A DNA stretch of 64,000 nucleotides from Nodosilinea sp. FACHB-141. Lineage in GTDB: Bacteria; Cyanobacteriota; Cyanobacteriia; Phormidesmidales; Phormidesmidaceae. Below the pieces are notes generated by a model, which was not told where the DNA came from, did not search any database, and saw only the letters and a program-made list of their open reading frames with translations. The stretch lies in the NCBI RefSeq assembly GCF_014696135.1, contig NZ_JACJPP010000017.1, positions 1 to 64,000 of the forward strand, written 5' to 3'. Positions 58,101-64,000 of this stretch are shown piece by piece (the first letter of the stretch is position 1; the number at the start of each line of letters is the position of its first letter). The position numbers and the translations under genes were made by a program.

Positions 58101-60688
58101 CGGTCGTCAGGGGCATTAGGCACCTGCACCACCAGTCCCGATTGAGTCAGAATTTGCAGCACCAACCCAAAGGCTTCGGCATCTACCTCAGTGTGGTTGG
58201 TAAAGGTATGTAGGTCATTCAGCAGCTCGGTCTGTGTTTTCAAGGGGCGGGTGCCTCTCTCATCAGTCAGCAAATACAGCACCAGGTTTGCCAATTTCTG
58301 GTGGGCCATCGGACCGCAGTCTCGCACCACATCGTTCAGGTACTGCTGCACCAGAGCCGCTTTAATGCTCGCCCTACTATGGGGCCACCCCTGATAGTCC
58401 GCCAGCGTCGCAATCCCCTCCGCTTGCAGCTGAGACCCCACAATTTGCAGCTCAATCGGGCGCACCTCCCCCGCCTCAGCCGCCAGGTCGGACACCACCC
58501 GCTCCACCAGGTCGGGGGCCGGGGCATAGGGCGTGGGCTGGGTCAGGTCGTCAATCACCCCCTTAGCATCGTCAGGGCTAAAGTTGCCCAGATAATAGAT
58601 CCACTTTTTATCGAGAATGTTGTTGTCAATAATCGCCAGGTCCGTCAGGCGGTTGCACTCTAGCAGGTAGTGGGTATAGTCTTCGCGCAGCGACAGCACC
58701 ACCTTGATATACGGCATCGCCAAACAGTCGCCCAAAAAGTTATAAAAGCGCAGACGCTCCGCTGGCTGATCGCAGGCAAAAAAGAACTCCTCAAACTGGT
58801 CAAAAATAAGCACGATGACCCGATTAACCTGAGTCTGCTGGCGCAACAGATTCAATAACAGAGTCTCTAGGTCAGCGGCATTCTCCCCCGCAGATTCGGC
58901 TAGAGCAGCTGGCCTTGGCATAGCGCCCAGCACCTCTTCCACCCAGTTGCCATAGCTCCGCAGCCGCACCGGCACCACCTGCCGCCCCCCAAACCGCTGC
59001 TGCTCCAGAGTCGGCACCAGCCCCGCCTCAATCAGCGAGCTTTTGCCCACCCCCGATGGCCCATAGACAACGGTGAGCACAAATTCATCCTGCTCTAGCC
59101 GGGTGACCAACCGGCTCACATCCTGCCTGCGGCCCGAGGCCATAATCAAGTCGGGGCCGTGGTCGCCCGTGGGCAGCGCCGGGTTAGTAATCTGCTGCTT
59201 GGGCTGTAGCCGCCCCGCCCCCACAAACGCGCGAAAGTTAAACCGACTCTCGATCGCCTCTTTTTCTCGCCGCGTCTCAAAGGCTTGCAGATAGTGGCCC
59301 TGCTCAAAATACCCTCGGCGCAGATACTCCAGCGTTTGGCTGTAGAGCCGCGGGTCATACTCCGGCTGGGTAATGCGTTGCACCTGCTCCAGCGTTTGCA
59401 CCGCCGCATCCACCTGCCCTTGCCCCATCTGAGCTTTGCCCAGCGAAAACACATACCAACTGCGATGAAAACTACTCACCCAAGCGTAGAAATCGCGATC
59501 CGACACCGAGGCTTCGGCATCGCTGTCGGCAAACGGCTGAATTAACGCCAGGGCAGCTTCGGCCTGGCGCTGGGCTGCGATATAGTTCTCGTTGGCCAAG
59601 TCAACTTCCGCCAAAAAGCCCTCGGCCCGGGCCTGGCGAACTGGGTTGGCTTGGGCCTGGTGCAGTAACCGCGCCGTGGCTGCAACCGTCTCCAAAGCTT
59701 CCCACGCTTCCAGGCAGTGCAAGGCTTCGGCCCAGTAGTTAATGTAGCGAGCCATTAGCTCTAGCCGCTGGGCCTGGTCAAAGGTTTGTACGGCCTGCTC
59801 GAAGTAGCGGCACGCCTGCTGATAGGCCGGTTCAAACTCGCGGCGGTGGCGCACCGAGTAGTTGCGCCACCACAGGCCCAGGTAAAACTGCCCGTGGCCA
59901 ATTTTCTCTTGCCATTGGGCAATTGTGGCAGCGCTGGGATTTTGGTCAACCAGGGCTTGCCACTGAGCCAGGCTGTGTTCGTAGTGCTCGCGGGCCTCTG
60001 GGGTGTTGTTGTCGGCAATGCGGCCCTGCACAAAAGCCAACCCCGCCAACTGCTCTGGGCTAAGGGCAATACCCTGCGCCGTCAGCACCTCCAGGCTGGC
60101 CTCTAGCTCACGGCAGCGGGCCGAGCCGGGGGTGAGGCCCAGCTCTTGGTTGCTAAGAAAGCGGTTTTCCCGCGAGTCCACCACCTGCCGCCCCACGTCG
60201 GCAATCAGCTGATCTAAAAAGGCAAGAAAAAACTCGGGCGGCGTGGCAAAGGTAACCGAGTTGGCCCAAGTGTAAAAATCTGGGGCCGTACGAATCAACT
60301 GCTTGAGGCCGTCGTCGGTGAGCCACAGCACCAGCGGAAACGGAAACTGGCGAAACTCCTCGCGAATTTGGTTGGTAGCGGTGAGCAACTGCTGCAGGTC
60401 GTGCACCCCGTCCAGCCCATAGACCATTAGGGCATTGGGAAACGGGTTACCAATCTGGCTGCGAATGGTGGTGAAGAGAGTTGTGGTGCTCGGGTCGAGG
60501 GTGATTTCGGCAAAGGAAACACTGCACTGCTGTCGCAGCTGATTTACCAACCCCTGCCGCTGCTGGGTCGAGTTGCACACCGCCAAAATCAGCTCAAACT
60601 CACCCTGAGAAAAGCGCAGCAGGCGGCAAAGCTCCTCCAGCGCTTGCTGGTTGTGGCGATCGATCTCAGAGGGCGAAACGTCAGGCAT
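55127..60688 (-). CDS. STAND-type ATPase with 14 WD40 repeats and TPR tail
   Basis: 1853 residues from ATG 60688. The N-terminal region (1-200) begins PSEIDRHNQQALEELCRLL and resembles the effector-associated N-terminal domain of cyanobacterial STAND proteins. A helical/TPR segment follows to about 490. The nSTAND ATPase has Walker A VVYGPSGVGKSSLIEAG (about 540) and Walker B VIVLIFDQFEEFFF (about 628). Next come a coiled coil and one membrane helix (AAIGLGSLAAVSTGVGVFAW). Fourteen 41-residue WD40 repeats (about 1018-1592) suggest two seven-blade propellers, and a TPR tail (about 1625-1853) ends the protein. The start overlaps the stop of the upstream NTPase gene by ATGCCTGA. STAND proteins are signal-activated oligomerising switches; the trigger and effector here are unknown. 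Confidence 0.9.
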   Translation of the reverse strand: MPDVSPSEIDRHNQQALEELCRLLRFSQGEFELILAVCNSTQQRQGLVNQLRQQCSVSFAEITLDPSTTTLFTTIRSQIGNPFPNALMVYGLDGVHDLQQLLTATNQIREEFRQFPFPLVLWLTDDGLKQLIRTAPDFYTWANSVTFATPPEFFLAFLDQLIADVGRQVVDSRENRFLSNQELGLTPGSARCRELEASLEVLTAQGIALSPEQLAGLAFVQGRIADNNTPEAREHYEHSLAQWQALVDQNPSAATIAQWQEKIGHGQFYLGLWWRNYSVRHRREFEPAYQQACRYFEQAVQTFDQAQRLELMARYINYWAEALHCLEAWEALETVAATARLLHQAQANPVRQARAEGFLAEVDLANENYIAAQRQAEAALALIQPFADSDAEASVSDRDFYAWVSSFHRSWYVFSLGKAQMGQGQVDAAVQTLEQVQRITQPEYDPRLYSQTLEYLRRGYFEQGHYLQAFETRREKEAIESRFNFRAFVGAGRLQPKQQITNPALPTGDHGPDLIMASGRRQDVSRLVTRLEQDEFVLTVVYGPSGVGKSSLIEAGLVPTLEQQRFGGRQVVPVRLRSYGNWVEEVLGAMPRPAALAESAGENAADLETLLLNLLRQQTQVNRVIVLIFDQFEEFFFACDQPAERLRFYNFLGDCLAMPYIKVVLSLREDYTHYLLECNRLTDLAIIDNNILDKKWIYYLGNFSPDDAKGVIDDLTQPTPYAPAPDLVERVVSDLAAEAGEVRPIELQIVGSQLQAEGIATLADYQGWPHSRASIKAALVQQYLNDVVRDCGPMAHQKLANLVLYLLTDERGTRPLKTQTELLNDLHTFTNHTEVDAEAFGLVLQILTQSGLVVQVPNAPDDRYQLVHDYLAAFLRSSQQPLMAQLIQERQMRVEAEQQRFEEQRKRIEAEQQKLRQTRLAAIGLGSLAAVSTGVGVFAWVQQQQALTGKINAQTLADSLAMETYLEAGLEEAAVTQAMLTGQALQSDNATRLEPHTRFRAISSIREVMYGVNERERLIGHSDSVRSVVFSPNGETIATASDDQSVKLWNRQGEELQTLKGHSDRVRSVAFSPDGETIATASDDQSVKLWNQQGEELQTLKGHSDSVLSVVFSPDGETIATASDDRSIKLWNQQGEELQTLKGHSAGVWSVVFSPDGETIATASDDQSVKLWNRQGEELQTLKGHSNWVLSVAFSPDGETIATASADQSVKLWNRQGEELQTLKGHSARISSVVFSPDGETIATASDDQSVKLWNRQGEELQTLKGHSNWVRSVAFSPDGETIATASDDQSVKLWNRQGEELQTLKGHSDWVRSVAFSPDGETIATASNDQNIKLWNRQGEELQTLKGHSDSVLSVVFSPDGETIATASDDQSVKLWNRQGEELQTLKGHSDWVRSVAFSPDGETIATAGDDQSVKLWNRQGEELQTLKGHSAGVWSVAFSPDGETIATASADQSVKLWNRQGEELQTIKGHSNWVLSVAFSPDGETIATASADQSVKLWNRQGEELQTLKGHSAGIWSVAFSPDGETIATASADQSVKLWNRQGEELQTLKGHSDSVLSVAFSPDGETIATASADQSVKLWNFQLADLAAKGCNWLDTYFTKQSPELLIKLPICQERDSSLPVAAAPMLVTQGEKLARDGNLKQARELFQQAVDWDSSLAIDPRTKAQIVAQAQTFVDEAEELARAGKISEVTAKLASAKLLDSTLGFEPETYAEELAVQGYLAKGNQLVNDGNLAAAVAAYRQADALKLKNSISADDWNSLCWDGSIYNQAEAVMYACDKAVALSPNNGDIVDSRGLARALTGNTQGAITDFQAFIEWTADEEAKAQRQEWVNALERGENPFTPEVLESLR
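55929..57640 (-). repeat. 123-bp tandem repeat array (WD40 units)
   Basis: Fourteen direct repeats of 123 bp encode the WD40 units. Most differ only in the hypervariable triplet after GHS (SDS, SDR, SAG, SNW, SAR, SDW) and in a few third-position changes. This is far more uniform than ordinary WD40 genes and points to recent expansion or gene conversion. Confidence 0.9.
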
Positions 60689-62054
60689 CGGGCGTGAGTT
60701 CCTTAGCGGCCAGTAGCGCGGGGTTGAGGTCAAACCAGGTTTGCCCCGCATCCCGATATTCAAACACAAACAAACTGCGCAGCAGAGCTTGATACTCGCC
60801 TTCGCCCCGCACCGCCTTTGTGCGATGCACCTCCCGCAGCAGGCCCCATTCTTCGACCTCGATCGCCTTAGTGAGATCGCTCAGCCGCAGACTAATCACC
60901 TGACCGAGCAGAGCCTGGGTGAGGGGCGGGTCGGCCTTCTTGAGGCAATCGTTGACCAGCACCAGCAAATTCCGCACGTGGCCACCGCTGGCCAAACACA
61001 GGCGATCGAGGGTTTCAGGCGAGTCAAAGATTTGCCCCAGCTGATCCAGGCGCTGGTCATCAGGCACCTCCGGAAAGGCGCGGGCCAAAATCATCTGGCG
61101 CAGAGCCTCCAGCCCCGCTTCGCAAGCGCTGCCGTCGCGGTTTTGGGTGCGCACCATGGGCAACACCTGGGGGCTAGCCCCAAACCGATTGGTCAGGTTC
61201 TCTTTTTCGTTAGAAAACGACAGCACCAGAGGGATGGTGTAGATCACATGGCAGCGCAACTGCTTGAGCTGGTCGCCCCGATCCACAAATAAGTACTCGG
61301 GTTGGCGGCGGTCCTGCACGCGGGGCTTGTTGTCGATGCGATCGAGGTTATCGACAATCACCACCAGCCCAGCCTTGCCCTGGTCGATCAGCTGCCGGTT
61401 GGCCGCGTCAATTAGCTCGCCATTGATGATGTCGAGAATGGTCTTGATGCGCGGCTCTAGATGCTGGCGCAGGAGGGCGCGCACGTCTTTGCTATCTTTG
61501 GCCTTGGTGGTAATTTCGCCAATGCCGAGGGAGAGCGAATAGGTGCCATCCGCAGCGCTGATACCCAGGTCACCACCGACCTTGATACCGCCAATTTCAG
61601 GCCCTTTAACCTTTAGCCCTGTGACCTCAGAGTTGAGCAGGTCGGCGGTGCTCTTAATTAGCTGTTGAAAGCGGCTGGGAGTTAGACGCAGCTTGGCATC
61701 CTCTAGGCTTTTGCTGACCTGCTTGGCGATCGCCAGCAAAATATCGCTGATATCCACATCCCCCATGTCTAAGTCGTCGGTCGACTCAAAGTAGACCACA
61801 TGGTAGCCCGCGGCCTCTAGATCGCCCTGTAGACGAGAAAGCTCGGTCGATTTGCCACAGCCAATGTGGCCGGTAAACAACTGGCAGGTGGGCTCTTCTC
61901 CAGACAGGGTAATGGTGCGCTTCAGCTCTTGCACCAGATCGCTGCCTCGCACCGCTGAGAAGTCGATATAGTACTGCTTATCGGCGGAAGAGGTGAGGTT
62001 TAGGGTTTTGCTAGGGTTACAGGCCCGAAAAAACCGCCCTGCATCAAATGCCAT
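60681..62054 (-). CDS. P-loop NTPase paired with the STAND protein
   Basis: 457 residues from ATG 62054. Walker A is FTGHIGCGKSTELSRL (about 60-70) and Walker B is GLVVIVDNLDRID (about 228-240), followed by a sensor-like region (QLKQLRCHVIYTIPLVLSF). A C-terminal helical, winged-helix-like part includes ASGGHVRNLLVLVNDCL and LTKAIEVEEWGLL. It resembles KAP/AAA-type conflict or signalling ATPases without membrane helices. A second frame start 13 codons upstream exists. The stop overlaps the STAND gene start by 8 bp, so both proteins are probably made in fixed ratio. Confidence 0.85.
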   Translation of the reverse strand: MAFDAGRFFRACNPSKTLNLTSSADKQYYIDFSAVRGSDLVQELKRTITLSGEEPTCQLFTGHIGCGKSTELSRLQGDLEAAGYHVVYFESTDDLDMGDVDISDILLAIAKQVSKSLEDAKLRLTPSRFQQLIKSTADLLNSEVTGLKVKGPEIGGIKVGGDLGISAADGTYSLSLGIGEITTKAKDSKDVRALLRQHLEPRIKTILDIINGELIDAANRQLIDQGKAGLVVIVDNLDRIDNKPRVQDRRQPEYLFVDRGDQLKQLRCHVIYTIPLVLSFSNEKENLTNRFGASPQVLPMVRTQNRDGSACEAGLEALRQMILARAFPEVPDDQRLDQLGQIFDSPETLDRLCLASGGHVRNLLVLVNDCLKKADPPLTQALLGQVISLRLSDLTKAIEVEEWGLLREVHRTKAVRGEGEYQALLRSLFVFEYRDAGQTWFDLNPALLAAKELTPDA

Positions 62055-62362
62055 GGTTTGTCGCTGCCCTATCGTTACGCTCCAACTGCCCAAACTATGG
62101 CGTATTTTCTAAGAATGAGCGACAGAAGTCCTGAAAATTTAACGGATGCGAGGAATGTGGGTTCTTTGGTAGCGTGAACCACTAGAAAAGGCAGAGGCGA
62201 TCGCAGCCGCCAACTAACGCAGTGGGCAGAGCAGTACTTGCCTATACTGGCAGTACTGGCTGGAGATTAGAGCAGCACTGGCCAGGGGACAAATCGGCAT
62301 CAGCCCTTTAGAAAACAGGTGAGGCAATAGGTGCCATTGCATACTTACCTGGACAAACGACT
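62055..62362. other. Divergent promoter region
   Basis: This space lies between the minus-strand NTPase/STAND operon and the plus-strand NTF2-like gene. It has no coding frame of note. GCAGTACT occurs twice near 62230-62260, and one HIP1 octamer is present. Confidence 0.4.
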
Positions 62363-62725
62363 ATGGAACCTCGGGAACTCGTGAAGACTTGGGTTGATAC
62401 ATTCAACCGCCGCGATGTGGAAGGCCTAGTAGCCTTCTACAGCGACGATGCCATTAACCATCAAGTGGCCGATGCGCCCGTCATCGGTCGCCACGCCATT
62501 CGAGCCATGTTTGCGGCGGCGTTTGCCCAGGCCGACATGGTCTGCATCGTTGAGCAAATTTTTCAGGATGGAGAGTGGGCCATTCTCGAATGGCGCGATC
62601 CTTTAGGGCTGCGAGGCTGCGGTTTTTTTCATATTCTGGACGGCAAAATTGTCTTTCAGCGCGGTTATTGGGACAAGCTGACATTTTTGCGGCTCAACGG
62701 CTTGCCCCTGCCAGATGCACCCTAA
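62363..62725 (+). CDS. NTF2/SnoaL-like domain protein
   Basis: 120 residues forming one NTF2-like cone fold. The opening LVKTWVDTFNRRDVEGLVAFY and SDDAINHQVADAPVIGRHAI are typical of SnoaL-like proteins. VEQIFQDGEWAILEWRDP and GCGFFHILDGKIVFQRGYWDK complete the sheet. Members are small enzymes or ligand-binding proteins; the substrate here is unknown. It converges with the secreted-protein gene. Confidence 0.85.
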   Translation: MEPRELVKTWVDTFNRRDVEGLVAFYSDDAINHQVADAPVIGRHAIRAMFAAAFAQADMVCIVEQIFQDGEWAILEWRDPLGLRGCGFFHILDGKIVFQRGYWDKLTFLRLNGLPLPDAP

Positions 62726-62781
62726 CAGGGGATAGAGGCACCACTCGTGCATGAAGGATTCAATGGGGATTCCCCAAAGCG

Positions 62782-62811
62782 AGAGGGCAGGGGCGATCGC
62801 CCCTGCCCTCT
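62782..62811. repeat. 30-bp perfect palindrome centred on HIP1
   Basis: The arm AGAGGGCAGGGGCGA meets its exact reverse complement; the centre is GCGATCGC. It lies between two convergent genes and could end both transcripts, although no T-run follows. Confidence 0.75.
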
Positions 62812-62857
62812 ATAATTTCTCCAGATACTCTCCTAGAAATTTGACCTCTACTTTTAC

Positions 62858-63223
62858 CTAAAAGCCAGCATCCGATTCGGTCCAGGTGGCGCAGGGTTCA
62901 ACGCTGCAGCTAGCCATCACCAGCTCAATCAAGAAGTTGCCCTCGTAGGGAGCAACTACTCCAGGCACAGCGTCAACCAGCGTATCTGAGGCTACCAGTT
63001 CACCCGACTGAGCGTCGTAGAGAAACATGTCAAGATCGCTACAGTCTTCATCGCAGCTGGCGAACACAGCCTCATCCGCCAGCAAGTAACCTTCATAGGT
63101 AATGGTTTCGCCGGTGCTGAGCCAGTCTGAGCGGGACTGAGCCTGGGCAATCGTTGCTGTGGTAGCAATCGCGATCGCCCCTAACGCCACCGTTGCCGTC
63201 ATCTTCACTCCAAACTTAGTCAT
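62858..63223 (-). CDS. Small secreted protein, unknown function
   Basis: 121 residues from ATG 63223. The signal peptide is MTKFGVKMTATVALGAIAIA... with cleavage probably at AQAQS (about residue 28). The mature domain (WLSTGETITYEGYLLADEAVF, DLDMFLYDAQSGELVASDTL, VVAPYEGNFLIELVMASC) looks like a small beta-sandwich with a calcium-style DxDxxLYD loop and four cysteines in CDEDC and CSVEPC. It resembles pre-peptidase C-terminal-type domains. Upstream in-frame codons to 63385 are probably not translated. Confidence 0.65.
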   Translation of the reverse strand: MTKFGVKMTATVALGAIAIATTATIAQAQSRSDWLSTGETITYEGYLLADEAVFASCDEDCSDLDMFLYDAQSGELVASDTLVDAVPGVVAPYEGNFLIELVMASCSVEPCATWTESDAGF

Positions 63224-63360
63224 ATTCAATGCTCCGAGGTTGATAAAAATGAGGCCAACGCCCGGTCCGTGACCAGCGATTGACCTTACCCCTAGACTGC
63301 CTCTAGCGGTATCTATTACCACACCAAGTTTTGCCAGCTCTACGGAGACTTTACTAATGT

Positions 63361-64000
63361 TTAAGGAAGCTGCACCAACACCCAATCGCGCACCTGGCCC
63401 AAGCGCACCGTCTCGGCGGGTAGCGCACCTAAGTCTGGGACGGCAACCCAGGCGTAGCTGCCTGGAGCTAAGGTCTGCCAGTCGTCGGTAGCGGTGCCGG
63501 GCTGGGGCGTGTAGAAGGTGATTAGCACCGCATCTTCGTCACCCAGGCCGATGCTGTTGACAATAGCGTGGACAGAGTTTTGGGCCACAATCTCTTGGAG
63601 GGGTGGAGTGGTCAGCGCCAATTTAATGTCGGGGTTGTAGTTGCCCCATAGACCAGTGGCGTAGAGCAAGGCGATCGCCCCCCATGGCCCCAACAGCCAT
63701 CCCCCCTGCCAAAGTGCAGCGGATTCACCACGCTGGTGGTGGGCAGAGCGCCAGGAAACGGCCAGCGGCACTAGCCACCCCAGTCCCGCCGCGATCGCGA
63801 CTAGGCCGTAGCGCCACAGCTCCTCCACCGGGAATCGCTGGGGTTGCAGCAAGGCGACACCCCCCGCAATGATCAGCACAGCCCCAATACTCGTTAGGAG
63901 CACGGTTAAACCTGTCACCAGGCGAGGACGTCGATGCGATCGGTAAAGCGCTCCTAGGGTCGTCAGGGTTAGCGCCGCCAGCAGGGCGACAAAAGGCAAT
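63361..64000 (-). CDS. C-terminal part of a multi-pass membrane protein, possibly glycosyltransferase family 39
   Basis: 212 codons up to the window edge; the 5' part lies beyond 64000. At least four membrane helices are visible (VTGLTVLLTSIGAVLIIAGG, YGLVAIAAGLGWLVPLAVSW, LGPWGAIALLYATGLWGNYN). A soluble tail of about 75 residues follows (LTTPPLQEIVAQNSVHAIV..., WQTLAPGSYAWVAVPDL). This helix bundle plus small tail recalls the C-terminus of ArnT/PMT-type glycosyltransferases, but the catalytic N-terminus is not in view, so the assignment is tentative. Confidence 0.55.
   Translation of the reverse strand, partial: LPFVALLAALTLTTLGALYRSHRRPRLVTGLTVLLTSIGAVLIIAGGVALLQPQRFPVEELWRYGLVAIAAGLGWLVPLAVSWRSAHHQRGESAALWQGGWLLGPWGAIALLYATGLWGNYNPDIKLALTTPPLQEIVAQNSVHAIVNSIGLGDEDAVLITFYTPQPGTATDDWQTLAPGSYAWVAVPDLGALPAETVRLGQVRDWVLVQLP

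Overview
The window looks like chromosome from a cyanobacterium, most likely a filamentous Leptolyngbya/Nodosilinea-like one. The signs are dense HIP1 octamers (GCGATCGC), a Ycf46 AAA ATPase, a DUF1361 membrane protein, a giant kinase-ATPase-GAF-cyclase hybrid, a WD40-STAND protein, and dispersed palindromes and heptanucleotide repeats of cyanobacterial type. The species assignment is inference; no rRNA or intact tRNA is present.

Layout. (1) 0.3-2.7 kb: chromate resistance pair chrA/chrB with two matching GCAACA-N2-TGTTGC operators. (2) 3.4-5.7 kb: an FG-GAP/cadherin/RTX surface protein, then a secreted TPR protein. (3) 7.6-12.7 kb: a 1716-aa Ser/Thr kinase + AAA + GAF + adenylate cyclase fusion. 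It is preceded by an IS5-type transposase stub that ends in a 40-bp palindrome. (4) 12.7-26.9 kb: an accessory region rich in decayed genes (reductase, kinase, methyltransferase and transposase fragments). Intact genes here include a response regulator, a PadR regulator with a membrane partner, an SPFH lipoprotein coupled to a 56-aa membrane protein, a PNPOx-like protein, an aldo/keto reductase relative lacking key residues, and an AEC transporter. The region ends at the 3' part of a tRNA-Ser(CGA), which looks like an integration scar. (5) 28.3-41.3 kb: NDH-2, then a near-complete polyol (mannitol/sorbitol/arabitol) uptake and catabolism locus. (6) 41.4-53.6 kb: housekeeping and conserved genes (type 2 IPP isomerase, PyrR, TerB-like, S10 peptidase, DUF1361, Ycf46, GT61, UvrA), plus a candidate small RNA with its own terminator. 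(7) 53.6-55.1 kb: a dispersed repeat, a dead toxin-antitoxin pair and a 21-bp minisatellite. (8) 55.1-62.1 kb: a translationally coupled pair, a 457-aa P-loop NTPase followed by an 1853-aa STAND ATPase with 14 almost identical WD40 repeats. (9) 62.3-64.0 kb: an NTF2-like protein, a secreted protein, and the 3' part of a membrane glycosyltransferase-like gene cut by the window edge.

How genes work together. The polyol locus has a binding protein, two permeases and an ATPase for import. A mannitol-type dehydrogenase and an SDR can oxidise polyols to fructose or xylulose. Fructokinase and xylulokinase then feed central metabolism, probably under a SorC-family regulator. ChrB probably senses chromate and controls ChrA. 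The NTPase/STAND pair, joined by an 8-nt ATGCCTGA overlap, is the best candidate for an undescribed two-protein signalling or conflict system. No function is proven by the sequence.
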